Shown: positions 25,256 through 35,246, counted from the stretch's first letter. The stretch is 40,442 nt of DNA from Halobacteriovoraceae bacterium (GCA_002715375.1 PAZA01000060.1:1-40442); one strand, 5' to 3'. Translations and numbers: made by a program. The notes: a model not told the origin generated them from the letters alone.

Positions 25256-25446
25256 AATGACTTATTGTGTTTCCCCTTTTTAAACAAGGCTTTTTCAAAA
25301 ATAGGCCAAAATCTAAGTCTCCAAAAATATGTCAAATTTGAATTTTACAATGCGTTAGGTCATTCCTTTTAGCCTCTAGCAGGCCTATAAACAGGGGGTC
25401 TTGTGGTCCATTTGCACTTCTAACAGTCAAAATAAAGGAGGAAAAA

Positions 25447-26367
25447 ATGCCGATCAAAAAAACTCCTGTCGATGAACTTGTCGTCTTTGGCTACGACCTT
25501 AAACAAAGGCGCGTTTATCTAGGAACGCCTGTTAACTGTCTTTCTGCGGATTCTCAAATAGGTGAGATCAGCCCAGAGAGTGCGGAAATGTTCAGTAGAG
25601 TTTTGGATAGAATGGAAGATGAGTTTTCTAGAAAGCCTATTGAGGTCCACCTCTCGACTTTCGGAGGTTGTGTTTACTCTGCATTAAAAATTATAGACCG
25701 ATTAGAGTCTTCAACGTGTCAAATTAAAATTATTGCTTCCGGTCCTATTATGAGCGCAGGCTTTATTATATTTAGTGCAGGTGATATCAGGCAATGTCTA
25801 CCTCATACGAGGTTCATGTGTCACGCAGCTAAAACAGAAGAGATATCAGGCTCTACAACTGATATAAAAATGGAATCAACTGAGCTAGATTGGATATCTA
25901 ATACTTTTGCTAAAATTTTATCGAAAAATACAAGAATGCCTCTCGATTTTTGGAAAAGTCTTCTTCGTTCTTCCAGAGATGTTTTCATGAGTGCCGAAGA
26001 AGTCAAAGAATTAGGTTTAGTTGATCAAGTTTTAGAACCTAAAAAAAGAGGAAACTTAAGAAAGGGTCCTCGCTATAAGACCTTAAATGGAGTAACGGAC
26101 GAGTCACTCATCCAAAAAACCGTAGATGAAATATTTAAAAGAATGGATCTTCCTACCCTTTCTCACGTTACTTTGAATAAGCCTATTATGGAGCCAGTTG
26201 ATCATAATGTTATTGTTGACGAGGATCCCGTTCCAGAAAAATATGATTCAGCTTTTAATGAAAAAAGATTAGATCGTTCGGACATCACTGCTAAGCATAT
26301 TAGTCAAATCATTGATAATGACAAAGACAAAAATATTTCTTGGAGTAAGTGTTCTTCTAAAAATTAA
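25447..26367 (+). CDS. ClpP-like serine protease with C-terminal extension
   Basis: Protein of 306 residues whose first 195 or so form a ClpP/crotonase-fold protease domain. The triad is intact: Ser103 in SGPIMSAGFII, His126 in RFMCHAAKT and Asp178 in RSSRDVFMSAEEVKELGLVD. The oxyanion loop reads STFGGCVYSAL, where ClpP has NSPGGSV. Residues 200-306 form an extra, charged, low-complexity extension (KKRGNLRKGPRYKTLNG onward) not found in housekeeping ClpP. AAGGAGG lies 5 bases before the ATG, one of the strongest ribosome sites in the window. No Clp ATPase gene is near, so it may act alone, with a distant partner or on special substrates. Confidence 0.85.
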   Translation: MPIKKTPVDELVVFGYDLKQRRVYLGTPVNCLSADSQIGEISPESAEMFSRVLDRMEDEFSRKPIEVHLSTFGGCVYSALKIIDRLESSTCQIKIIASGPIMSAGFIIFSAGDIRQCLPHTRFMCHAAKTEEISGSTTDIKMESTELDWISNTFAKILSKNTRMPLDFWKSLLRSSRDVFMSAEEVKELGLVDQVLEPKKRGNLRKGPRYKTLNGVTDESLIQKTVDEIFKRMDLPTLSHVTLNKPIMEPVDHNVIVDEDPVPEKYDSAFNEKRLDRSDITAKHISQIIDNDKDKNISWSKCSSKN

Positions 26368-26410
26368 ATCTATTTATAAACTTTAATTTGTATTCTCCGA
26401 TTAAGAGGTA

Positions 26411-27235
26411 ATGGCACCTTTAAAATCGGAGAATAAAAATAAGGTTGATGTGACTCATTTGGAGAAGGTTCCAAAAACTCTTCTTTTAACCTTAAAAGCA
26501 AAATTCGAAGCATCAATTGATCCCAGTCTTTCTTACTCTGATTCATATATTGAAACTATTTATAGATTGATAGACGATCCTATAAAAAAAACTCATCTTT
26601 TTTTCCTCTTAAAAAAAGGGATTATTTTGCGGACGAAGGGGATTGATTATTTACTAAAAAAAGAGATTAGGGAAAGAGAAGAGGATTCTACAGTTATTAA
26701 CCTGGCTTGTGGTTTGGATACGCGCTTTGAAAGAATGAGGGAAAAGTTTAAATTTAAAAAATGGTTCGATTGTGACCTTCCTCAAGTCATTGAAGTGAGG
26801 AAGCTTTTTTTTGAAGAAAATTTAGAAAATAAGATGACCGCCTTTGACATTTTGGATGAGTCTTGGCCTCTAAACTTTAAAGGAATCAATGACCCTATTA
26901 TCATTGTTGAAGGATTAACGATGTATCTTGATGAAGAAAAAATTAAAAAGTTCTTTTCAATTTTAAATAAATATTTTTCTCACTACTCTCTAATTTTGGA
27001 TTTTATGTCTCCTTTTTTTATAAAAAAAGAGTGGATGATGCCTGTTATGGAACAATTTGATGTCAACTTTACTTGGGGTGCGTCCTCTCCGGAAGAATTT
27101 TGTAAATACGAGCTTAGGCTAAAAGTTAAAGACAGTTTAGGTTTTATGGATGGGTTTAGGCACCAGGTTTTTAAGACTCCTTTTTTCAATATTTTTAGAA
27201 AGAAGAAAAACCTGGCACTTCTTAGAAAGGACTAA
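26411..27235 (+). CDS. Class I SAM-dependent methyltransferase, leucine carboxyl methyltransferase (LCM) family
   Basis: Protein of 274 residues with VINLACGLDTRFERM as SAM-binding loop, WFDCDLPQVIEVRKLF as the acidic-residue block, and IIIVEGLTMYLDEEKIKKFF, the signature of the LCM/TcmP O-methyltransferase group. EKVPKTLLLTLKAKFEAS matches the usual N-terminal block. The ATG at 26411 has AGAGG only 2 bases upstream, which is tight; an in-frame GTG at 26450 with AAGG 5 bases before it is a real alternative and would start closer to the family's N-terminus. Substrate unknown; likely a small molecule with a hydroxyl or carboxyl group. It ends exactly against the convergent oxidoreductase gene. 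Confidence 0.85.
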   Translation: MAPLKSENKNKVDVTHLEKVPKTLLLTLKAKFEASIDPSLSYSDSYIETIYRLIDDPIKKTHLFFLLKKGIILRTKGIDYLLKKEIREREEDSTVINLACGLDTRFERMREKFKFKKWFDCDLPQVIEVRKLFFEENLENKMTAFDILDESWPLNFKGINDPIIIVEGLTMYLDEEKIKKFFSILNKYFSHYSLILDFMSPFFIKKEWMMPVMEQFDVNFTWGASSPEEFCKYELRLKVKDSLGFMDGFRHQVFKTPFFNIFRKKKNLALLRKD

Positions 27236-28222
27236 TCAGATTTCTACAATGATTCTACCTTGAACTTTACGGTTAAGAATATCTTCAAATGCTGATGGAA
27301 GCTCATCCAGCTTTATTTTTTTATGAACAATATTAGAGATTGTTTCTGGTTTTAGTTCTAAACCAATCCTATCCCAAATCTTTTTTCTTAGATCCATGGG
27401 GCAATTTGCTGAACTAATTCCTAGTATACTAACTCCTCTGAGTATAAAGGGCATGACAGTTGATTGAAGTCCGTGGTGGGCCGCTAATCCAACACTTGCG
27501 ACATTACCCCAAGGGTTAATATGGGCGAGTAATTTTGCCAATGCTTCGCCTCCAAGGTTATCAATGGCCCCACCAAACTTTCCTTTTTCTAAAGGTCTTG
27601 ACCCTAACTCCAATTCTTCAAGTGGCATAACTTTGGAGGCACCAAGTTCTTTTAAATAATCATGGGACGTTTCTTTTCCAGAAATAGCAATGACTTCATA
27701 GCCTTTCTTTGCCATCATCATGACACCAAAACTACCAACTCCTCCGCTTGCTCCTGTTACGGCAATGGGTCCTTTCTCAGGAGTTTGATCATTAATTTCC
27801 ATCCTGTGAAGACAAATTCCAGCTGTAAATCCAGCAGTTCCAAAAATCATGGCTTCTTCTAATGTAAGATTTTTTGGAATTGGTACGGCCCATTCGGAGG
27901 GAACTCGAACAAGTTTTGAATAACCACCATCATGGGCTTCACCTAACCCGCAGCCTGTGACAAGGACCGATTCACCTTTTTTAAATAGTGGGGAATCTGA
28001 TTCAAGGACAATACCAGAAACATCGATGCCACCATTAATCGGCCACTTTTTAAAAATTTGCCCTTTTCCAGTTGCTCCTAACGCATCTTTGAAATTGACG
28101 CTAGAGTATTTGGCTTCAATGATAAGATCGCCTTTATCTAAGTCTTCGAGAGTTATTTCAGTCAGTTTTCCATAGATTTTTTTGTTTTCTTTAAAGCATC
28201 TAAAAGCGTGAAATTTATCCAT
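27236..28222 (-). CDS. YhdH/YhfP family NADPH-dependent reductase (acrylyl-CoA reductase-like)
   Basis: Zinc-independent medium-chain dehydrogenase/reductase of 328 residues. The YhdH/AcuI blocks are SSVNFKDALGATGKG, INGGIDVSGIV, GYSKLVRVPSEWAVPIP, TAGFTAGICLHRME, the Rossmann loop VTGASGGVGSFGV and a late LGISSANCPMDLRKKIWDR. Known members reduce acryloyl-CoA to propionyl-CoA or small quinones and enals with NADPH, so detoxification of acrylate-type electrophiles is the likely role; in marine bacteria this is often tied to dimethylsulfoniopropionate breakdown. Convergent with the methyltransferase gene (stops adjoin) and divergent from the amidohydrolase gene. Confidence 0.92.
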   Translation of the reverse strand: MDKFHAFRCFKENKKIYGKLTEITLEDLDKGDLIIEAKYSSVNFKDALGATGKGQIFKKWPINGGIDVSGIVLESDSPLFKKGESVLVTGCGLGEAHDGGYSKLVRVPSEWAVPIPKNLTLEEAMIFGTAGFTAGICLHRMEINDQTPEKGPIAVTGASGGVGSFGVMMMAKKGYEVIAISGKETSHDYLKELGASKVMPLEELELGSRPLEKGKFGGAIDNLGGEALAKLLAHINPWGNVASVGLAAHHGLQSTVMPFILRGVSILGISSANCPMDLRKKIWDRIGLELKPETISNIVHKKIKLDELPSAFEDILNRKVQGRIIVEI

Positions 28223-28368
28223 AATTAAACTTCCTTTGAAAAGAATCCGACAGTGAGATAGATATTGTATTTTTTAAAGGAAAGAGCACTGCGAAGAATC
28301 TTCCCTTTTATTTCTTTTTTGTTTAGATTGGTTATTTTTACGATAGAGAATAAACTAAGGATTATAGA

Positions 28369-29682
28369 TTGTATATTTTGAGCAATATTAAGAAATTATA
28401 TGATGGGAAATCTGCATTAAATTCATCACTTCATCAAAATATAGATGTAATGATTGAAGATGGGGTTATAAAAGATGTTGTTCCTCATCAAAAAGAAACT
28501 GGATATAGAGATTTTGCGTCCATCGATTGTTCAGATAAGTTTGTAACTCCAGGCCTCGTCGATTGTCATGCCCATATAACAATCTCAGGTATTGGAAAAC
28601 AAGATATTGACCTCATGAATTCTCAATCAGGACTTCTGTATGTCGAAAAAATTCTTTATACAACCTTAGTTAATGGTGGAGTTACAACGGCCCGTGATAT
28701 TGGTGGAGCGACTGACTTTATAAAAAGAATGATAAATGACAATATGATGATTGGCCCTCGGTTAAAAATTGCGATTGCTATGCTTTCAACAACAGGGGGT
28801 CATGCTGATTTTCGAGGGCCGGATAGGTGTCATGCCGAATTATCAAACCTTTTTAGAGAGGCTCCCGGGAGGCCTGGTAGTGTTATTGATGGACCGTGGG
28901 AGTGCCGTAAAAAAGTAAGAGAAATTGCGGCTTGCGGAGCTGACTTAATAAAAATTTGTACAAGTCCAGGAGTCGCATCTCCTTCTGATAAGTTAGAACA
29001 TAGAGAGTTTACAAGCGAAGAAATTGAATCTATTTGTGATGAAGCCCATGCGAGGGGGCTAACAGTTGCAGCACATGCTCATTCTCGATCCGGAATTCAA
29101 ATGGCGATTGAGCACGGAGTAAAAGACATTCAGCATATATCGTATATGGATGAGGAAATGGCCAACCTTGCTGCTAGCAAAGGATGCACAGTTACTCCCA
29201 CTTCGTGGGTTATCCAACACCTCCAAGAAATTCCAGACCTTGACCCTTTCGTAAAAGAAAAAGCAGCAGAAGTTTTTAAGCATCATAGAAATGCTGTCCA
29301 AGTGGCCCATAAAGCAGGGCTTAAAATTTTAGCGGGAACAGATGCTATAATGCCAGAAATGCACGGGAGAAATTATAAAGAAATCGATTCACTTTGTAAG
29401 GAGGAGTTACCCGTTCTTACGTCTTGGTATGGAATGACTGGTTTGGGAGCAAAAGAAATTGGTCAAACAGATACGGGGACTATTGAAAAAGGGAAGAGGG
29501 CGGATCTTTTAATACTTAGTAAGGATGTCATTTCCTCACCAGATTTATTTGAGACTCCAAAAACTTTATTGGAAGTTATTAAAGATGGGGAAGGATATAG
29601 AGGTTATTTGGAGGAAATCCCTCAAAGAAACTTTTCAACTCATCTTAAATCTGTCCTTGAATCAGAAAAAAAACCATCTTAA
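28369..29682 (+). CDS. Amidohydrolase family protein (imidazolonepropionase/prolidase-like)
   Basis: Metal-dependent hydrolase of 437 residues with the complete binuclear site: HAH (His67, His69) in GLVDCHAHI, Lys195 (probable carboxylated lysine) in ADLIKICTSPG, His236/His238 in VAAHAHS, His256 in DIQHISYMD and Asp325 in LAGTDAI. The C-terminal part has TGTIEKGKRADLLIL, the usual return to the small beta domain. The TTG start has AAGG about 9 bases upstream. No signal peptide, so cytoplasmic. Relatives hydrolyse Xaa-Pro dipeptides, N-acylated amino acids or cyclic amides; substrate cannot be fixed here. Stands alone. Confidence 0.9.
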   Translation: MYILSNIKKLYDGKSALNSSLHQNIDVMIEDGVIKDVVPHQKETGYRDFASIDCSDKFVTPGLVDCHAHITISGIGKQDIDLMNSQSGLLYVEKILYTTLVNGGVTTARDIGGATDFIKRMINDNMMIGPRLKIAIAMLSTTGGHADFRGPDRCHAELSNLFREAPGRPGSVIDGPWECRKKVREIAACGADLIKICTSPGVASPSDKLEHREFTSEEIESICDEAHARGLTVAAHAHSRSGIQMAIEHGVKDIQHISYMDEEMANLAASKGCTVTPTSWVIQHLQEIPDLDPFVKEKAAEVFKHHRNAVQVAHKAGLKILAGTDAIMPEMHGRNYKEIDSLCKEELPVLTSWYGMTGLGAKEIGQTDTGTIEKGKRADLLILSKDVISSPDLFETPKTLLEVIKDGEGYRGYLEEIPQRNFSTHLKSVLESEKKPS

Positions 29683-29759
29683 ATAAATCTTTTTTTTAAA
29701 CAAATTATAAAGAGAAATAGGTTAAGGATTTACTTGATCATAACCGACAAGTACAACCT

Positions 29760-31721
29760 ATGGTGGTACTTTATTTTAAAATAATTTCTATAATTACGCT
29801 TACTTATTTGTTAGCGGGAGCAAGAGTTTACTCTAGTGATGAAGTTATTTTAAAATCTATAAATGATAAGTTTAGTTTGGGTAGTTCCCTCTTCTTGTAT
29901 GAAGATAAAACGAATAAGCTAACTCATAAAGATATACAAAAACCAGAATTCGATCAATTATTTAAGCGTTCAAATCAAGAAGTCCCTTCCTTTGGTGTAA
30001 CAAGTTCAACAATTTGGGTCAAGATAATCATAACAAATAGAACAAAAGAGAAAAGTTGGATTTTAAAAAATGAGGTTGTTTGGCACGATTATTTTGATTT
30101 TTTCTCGATGGACAATGGGAAGCTTAAGGTATTTGAAACCGGTGATAGAAGATCTTTTAAAAAAAGAGATTTAAACTATAGAGGTTTTGCTTTTAATATT
30201 AGTCCTAAGGAAAAATCAATTTATTATATAAAAATTAAAAGTAAGGATGACTTATCGATTCCTCTTGAAATACTTACATTGAGGGATTTCTTATTAGAAG
30301 AGAAAGATGTAATGACGGGGTATGCTCTTTTTTATGGTGCCATTTTAATCATGGTTTTTTATAACCTTATAACTTACTTTTTTACAAGGGACTCTAGTTA
30401 TCTTTATTATTCTCTTACGATAACTGCAATTCTTTGGACTACTGCTGCTGCCAATGGAATTGCTTTTCAATTCCTTTACCCGAATTCGTTTTGGTTACAA
30501 AATGAAGGGTTCCTGTTAAGGGGAGGATTAATCGGTTTATTCCTTCATTTGTTTTTAAAAAAATTCCTTCTTATTAATAAACGAGAAAATAGGCGCATTT
30601 ATAATATTCTTCAAATTAATATTTATACTTCATTAATTTTTATTCTATTATCTTTTTTTGGCATTTATAGATTACTTTATTTTCCCTTCATATCATTTGT
30701 TATTTTTGCTTTTTGTTTTATTATTCTTGCTGGTTTGGTTCGATTAAAGCAAGGATACAGACCAGCAAGGTTTTATTTGTTGGCCTTCAGTGGATTCTCC
30801 TTAGGAGGATTGGTGCAATCCCTAAGTCTTTTAGGATTTATACCTCCTTTATGGATTGTTAGCCATGCTTTTCAAATAGGCAATTTATTTCAAACTGTTT
30901 TTCTTGCTTTTGCCTTAGGAGACAAATTTAAAAGACTTCAGGAGGAGGCCCTTGAACGAGAAATAGAAGCAAGAAAAGTTATGACAAATTTTGCTAGCAA
31001 ATTGGAAGAACAAGTAAGAGAAAGGACTAAAGAATTAGCAGAAAAAAATGAGCGCTTAAAAGAGTATGACTTTGCTGTTGCCCATGATTTGGCAAACCCG
31101 ATAGGTGTTGCTATAACTCATATTGAGCTTTACGAACACCTGTATACAGAAAATTTTTCGAAGACAAAAGAGGTTATTAAAAAGATAAAAAGTTCACTAG
31201 AGAAGTCTATATCAATTATTAACAATATTCTTATAAATTTTACCGTGGATAAAGTTGATTTAAAAAAGTATAAGATTTCTGAAATCTTAAATTTGGCACT
31301 TGATCAACTGGAGGTAAAAATCCAACAAAAAAATGCCAAGGTTGAGTTGGATCTAATGGTCCAGGAATTTATTTGTAATAACGCTTCTACAATCCAGATT
31401 TTTGCGAATATTATTAGTAATTCCTTGAAGTATTCTAAAAAAGAGGTTCCACCAATAATTAAAATAAGATCTTTTCAGGATAAAGATCATATTTTAATTG
31501 ATATAGAAGATAATGGAATAGGTATTAAAAAAGATATGATGAATCTTATCTTTGAGAAAAAAGGACGTGTTAGTGAAAGCGAAGAAGCTCCTAAAGGGCA
31601 TGGAATCGGTTTATACAATGTAAAAAAGATGGTTGAGGAAAATGAAGCTGAAATAAGTGTTAAGTCTGACTTTGGAAAAGGTTCAATTTTTACTCTTAAA
31701 TTTAAAAAGAAAATCTTTTAG
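29760..31721 (+). CDS. Sensor histidine kinase with 7TMR-DISM input module
   Basis: Protein of 653 residues: signal segment (7-22), an extracellular 7TMR-DISMED2-type beta domain (about 30-175, with GVTSSTIWVKI), a 7TMR-DISM seven-helix membrane block (about 186-388), a coiled coil (393-435), then the kinase core. The phosphoacceptor is His442 in AVAHDLANPIG. The ATPase has N550/N554 (NIISNSLKY), D584-G588 (EDNGIG) and GHGIG (613-617). No receiver domain and no response regulator gene nearby, so it is an orphan sensor here. DISM extracellular domains are thought to bind carbohydrates or other small ligands. No clear ribosome site precedes the ATG. Its 3' end overlaps the convergent RND pump gene by 39 bases. 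Confidence 0.9.
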   Translation: MVVLYFKIISIITLTYLLAGARVYSSDEVILKSINDKFSLGSSLFLYEDKTNKLTHKDIQKPEFDQLFKRSNQEVPSFGVTSSTIWVKIIITNRTKEKSWILKNEVVWHDYFDFFSMDNGKLKVFETGDRRSFKKRDLNYRGFAFNISPKEKSIYYIKIKSKDDLSIPLEILTLRDFLLEEKDVMTGYALFYGAILIMVFYNLITYFFTRDSSYLYYSLTITAILWTTAAANGIAFQFLYPNSFWLQNEGFLLRGGLIGLFLHLFLKKFLLINKRENRRIYNILQINIYTSLIFILLSFFGIYRLLYFPFISFVIFAFCFIILAGLVRLKQGYRPARFYLLAFSGFSLGGLVQSLSLLGFIPPLWIVSHAFQIGNLFQTVFLAFALGDKFKRLQEEALEREIEARKVMTNFASKLEEQVRERTKELAEKNERLKEYDFAVAHDLANPIGVAITHIELYEHLYTENFSKTKEVIKKIKSSLEKSISIINNILINFTVDKVDLKKYKISEILNLALDQLEVKIQQKNAKVELDLMVQEFICNNASTIQIFANIISNSLKYSKKEVPPIIKIRSFQDKDHILIDIEDNGIGIKKDMMNLIFEKKGRVSESEEAPKGHGIGLYNVKKMVEENEAEISVKSDFGKGSIFTLKFKKKIF

Positions 31722-34700
31722 ATCTTCACCGATATGATAAAAACAGGGTACTAAAAAAATAGTGAGTGGTGTTGCAACTATAAGACCATAACCTAAGCTT
31801 AAGGCCATTGGCATCATGAAGGGATCTGAGCCACCTATTCCATAGGCCAAAGGAAGAAGGCCAACAACTGTTGTTAAAGTCGTTATTAAAATAGGTCTTA
31901 ATCGGTGTGAAATGGCTTCAACCATGAGTGCATTTTTTTCTTCAGGGTTAGAGGCTTTCTTTATCGTCTCATTTAAATGATTTACTAAGACTAATGAGTC
32001 ATTAACAACAACACCAGCTAGTCCGATAGCTCCAAGCATGGCCATAAAACTAAGTGATTCCTGATGAATAGCAAATGAAATAATGACGCCGACAACGCCA
32101 AAGGGAATCGCAAGCATGACATAAATTGGTTGAAAGTATGAGTTAAAAAGTAAAACTAATAAAAAGTAGATTCCAATACCTGCGAAAATAAAAGTACTGA
32201 AAAGACTTTTTATAGATTTTTTAGTTTCTTCGGCTTCACCGCCAATTATAAAACGGGTTCCAGGATAATCTTTATCCAAATTATAAGAGGATATAATTTC
32301 TTGAGTTACTTTAACAGGGTCAGTTATACTTTGATCTAAATCAGCTGTAACAGTGATACTTCTTTCGCCATTATGGTGTTTTATAAAGCCTTTTCCAACT
32401 TGATTTTTAAAATAGGTCGCCTTACCTAGGGATATAAGCCTTCCATTTATATTGGGAATTTGAATTTTACTAATATTTTCTTCTATCATACGATCCTGCT
32501 CACTAAGGATTACGATGTATTCAATATCCTCATCTCCTCTTCTGATAGAAGTCGCTTTTACTCCATCAAAGGCCATTCTAAGTGACTTTACTACTGTTGG
32601 CAGATTAAGACCTAGGCGGGATAGTTTTTCATAATTAAAGAGAAGTTGAATTTCTTCTTTTCCAGGCCTTTGATCATTCTCAATGTCTTTTACACCTTTA
32701 ATACTTTTGAGTTTTTTCTCTACTGATTTTGCTAGCCTATTTCTTAAATTATCCTCCGCTCCAACAATTTGAATATCAATAGGTCTGCCAACGGGAGGTC
32801 CACCGGAAACAATATTAAAATTAATAGATTTATAATTTTTTACATTTTTTATTTTAGTTCTAAGCTCTTCTACTATTTCTCTTGCGACTCTTTTTCTTTG
32901 TCCATAAGGCGTAAGATCAATATAAATGACGGACCAATTGTCTCTCATCCTTGTTTTTATTTCATCTGCCCACATTCCTATTCTTGTAGAAAAAGAAAGA
33001 ATTTCACTCTTTTTTGATTTTAATAGAATATTTTCGATTTGAGCTATTTGCCTTTTATTTTCTAATAGGGTGACTCCCTTTTTAAGTTCGGCTGTAATAA
33101 TAATTCTCTCAGACACAGATTCAGGAAATAAGATAAATTGCATATAATTTTTGGCGTAATATAATGTACTTAATAATAAGATAAAAAAGAAAAATACAAA
33201 AAAGTACCGGAGTTTTAAAAATACCTTCGTTAAGTATATGAAGGGTTTTTTTATCCAAGTCTCAAACCATTCCCCTTCTTCTTTACTTTTTAATTTGTGA
33301 AGTCCTGGAACTAAGTGGGAAGGAAGAATAAAGGCACATTCGAAAAATGATATAAAAAGGGCAGCGCTTATAATAAGTGGAATGACAGCGATAAATTTTC
33401 CCATAAGCCCAGTCATAAAAAACATTGGAGCAAAGGCAAGAAAAGTCGTTAAAATTGTTGTAAGAACTGGCTTGAAAACTTCGGCAGTTCCATCGACAGC
33501 AGCTTCAACAGGAGTCTTTTTTAATTCTGAAAAATGACGGTAGATGTTTTCAGCAACGATGATAGCGTCATCAACAATAATTCCGACAACAATAATCATC
33601 GCGGTTAAAGAAACTGTGTCAAGGGCCATATTAATTGACTGTAAATAAATAATTGAGCCTAGAAGTGAAAAAGGAATACCGAGTGCTACCCAAAATGCAG
33701 TTCTATAGTATAAAAAAACGGAGAGAAGCAAGTTTACTAAAATAAGACCTAGTATTCCGTTATTTGCCACAATTTGAAATTTATCTCTTACAACTCTGGA
33801 GTTATCATTATTTAAAATAAACTTAACTTCACCTTTATAGATTTCTCTTTGCTCTTTAATAATTTTATTAATTTCATCAACCGTCTTAACTACATCAGCT
33901 ACCTCATTTTTATAAATAATAAGAGAAATAGCTTCTTGTCCATTAATATTTGTATAAATTTGAGGCGTTTGAAAACTTTCATTGACGAAGGCTAAATCTT
34001 GAATTCTTATCCTTTTACCTTCGAAGTTAGATCTAATGATCACATTTTTTACATCTTTTAAGTCTTTGAATTCGGCGAAAGGGACGATATTTTTTTCTTT
34101 GGTTAATTGAGTGATTTTTCCTACCGTTGTTCTTCTATTTCTTTTATTTAAAGCTTCATGAATTTGAAGGATCGAAATATCATTTTCAATTAATTTGGAA
34201 AGGGATGCCTCAATTTTCACTTGAGGAGAATAGAGACCAAAGCTTTCTATTCGAGAAATGCCATCTATGCTTTTTAATTTATTTTTGAAAATTTTAGCTA
34301 TTTGACGAAGTTTTTTATAATCTAAATGACTTGTTATACCAACTTCAAGGATTGGAAACATAGATGCGTTAAGTTCTGATATTTTGGGCTTACTTTGAAG
34401 ATCAGTAGGGAAGTCTGAGATTTGGCCAACATTCCTTCTTATTTCGTCTTTTACTTTTTCTTTATCAACTGCATTTTCGTCTATATAAATAACAACCCTA
34501 GAAATACCTTCTTGAGAAATAGAGAAACTTTTTTTTACATTTGAAATTAAATTAATCTTATTTTCTATTTTATTGGTTATTTTTAACTCGACATCTTCAG
34601 CAGACACTCCTGGATAATAAGTGACAATCATGACTCTTTGGAAATCGACTTCTGGTTGGGAATCTTTGTTTATTGTAAATAGACAATATAAACCTAAAGA

Positions 34701-34769
34701 GATAACAAAAAAGGTAAGAAGATGACTAAATGTTCTTCGAACAACAAAGAATTTTAAAACCTCTCTCAT
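31683..34769 (-). CDS. RND family efflux transporter permease
   Basis: Inner-membrane proton-driven pump of 1028 residues, near the AcrB family length. TM1 is at 15-32; the large periplasmic loop begins with FQRVMIVTYYPGVSAEDVE. The second helix bundle has the TM4 pair Asp400/Asp401 (IIVVGIIVDDAIIVAENIYRH) required for proton relay. A second loop contains SGGPPVGRPIDIQIVG. The repeat half has the matching AIGLAGVVVNDSLVLVNHLNE. No membrane-fusion partner or TolC-like gene adjoins it, so partners must lie elsewhere. The LGLNLPTVVKSLRMAFDG block suits the broad HAE-type group rather than metal pumps. The start is ATG; only a weak ribosome site (AAGA) is seen. Confidence 0.93.
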   Translation of the reverse strand: MREVLKFFVVRRTFSHLLTFFVISLGLYCLFTINKDSQPEVDFQRVMIVTYYPGVSAEDVELKITNKIENKINLISNVKKSFSISQEGISRVVIYIDENAVDKEKVKDEIRRNVGQISDFPTDLQSKPKISELNASMFPILEVGITSHLDYKKLRQIAKIFKNKLKSIDGISRIESFGLYSPQVKIEASLSKLIENDISILQIHEALNKRNRRTTVGKITQLTKEKNIVPFAEFKDLKDVKNVIIRSNFEGKRIRIQDLAFVNESFQTPQIYTNINGQEAISLIIYKNEVADVVKTVDEINKIIKEQREIYKGEVKFILNNDNSRVVRDKFQIVANNGILGLILVNLLLSVFLYYRTAFWVALGIPFSLLGSIIYLQSINMALDTVSLTAMIIVVGIIVDDAIIVAENIYRHFSELKKTPVEAAVDGTAEVFKPVLTTILTTFLAFAPMFFMTGLMGKFIAVIPLIISAALFISFFECAFILPSHLVPGLHKLKSKEEGEWFETWIKKPFIYLTKVFLKLRYFFVFFFFILLLSTLYYAKNYMQFILFPESVSERIIITAELKKGVTLLENKRQIAQIENILLKSKKSEILSFSTRIGMWADEIKTRMRDNWSVIYIDLTPYGQRKRVAREIVEELRTKIKNVKNYKSINFNIVSGGPPVGRPIDIQIVGAEDNLRNRLAKSVEKKLKSIKGVKDIENDQRPGKEEIQLLFNYEKLSRLGLNLPTVVKSLRMAFDGVKATSIRRGDEDIEYIVILSEQDRMIEENISKIQIPNINGRLISLGKATYFKNQVGKGFIKHHNGERSITVTADLDQSITDPVKVTQEIISSYNLDKDYPGTRFIIGGEAEETKKSIKSLFSTFIFAGIGIYFLLVLLFNSYFQPIYVMLAIPFGVVGVIISFAIHQESLSFMAMLGAIGLAGVVVNDSLVLVNHLNETIKKASNPEEKNALMVEAISHRLRPILITTLTTVVGLLPLAYGIGGSDPFMMPMALSLGYGLIVATPLTIFLVPCFYHIGEDLKDFLFKFKSKN

Positions 34770-34802
34770 GACATCTTATTGTGGTCCAAAAGGAAATTCA
34801 TA

Positions 34803-35246
34803 TCAAGATATTATTACGACTTTAAAATAAGAATAACTGCCTAAAAGAATAATATAGATGGCAAGGAAAAAGTGGAAAAAGATGGGGATACTGCCCCTTG
34901 GCCAAGTTATTTCAGGCTCTTTTATTTTATGGATAATAAAACGAATAATCATTAGGGCAAAGTATAACACTCCAAAGTATATATAATAAGTTGATGTTTT
35001 ATCATTTAAAATTAAAAATAAGGGACCTCTTCCCATGTATAGACAAAAATTAAAGATAACCATGCAGGTGTAAATAAAAATTTGATAGGTTAGAAGTATT
35101 GGGTATGGCATAAGACCTGAGTACCACATGTCCATCTTAGGCAGATAGGTAGGTGAGTATATGCCCACAAAAATTTGTGCTAAGATCCTTCCTAAAAAAA
35201 CTATGGTGATAAACCACAAGAGTAATTGGTAAATAATGTTTGTCAT
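34803..35246 (-). CDS. Small integral membrane protein, unknown
   Basis: Protein of 147 residues, mostly hydrophobic, with four probable membrane helices (about 5-28, 48-70, 84-106, 119-142) and few charges, mainly HKIKEPEITWPRGS between helices 3 and 4. It is 33 bases upstream of the RND pump on the same strand, so the two may be co-transcribed. Only a weak ribosome site (TAGGTC) is visible before the ATG. I recognise no family; a pump accessory protein is possible but unsupported. Confidence 0.6.
   Translation of the reverse strand: MTNIIYQLLLWFITIVFLGRILAQIFVGIYSPTYLPKMDMWYSGLMPYPILLTYQIFIYTCMVIFNFCLYMGRGPLFLILNDKTSTYYIYFGVLYFALMIIRFIIHKIKEPEITWPRGSIPIFFHFFLAIYIILLGSYSYFKVVIIS

Noticed and set aside
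28328-28356. TTGGTT-17-TAAACT promoter-like pair before the amidohydrolase gene
   Set aside because: Transcription would start almost at the start codon, leaving the AAGG ribosome site outside the transcript, so the match is probably chance.
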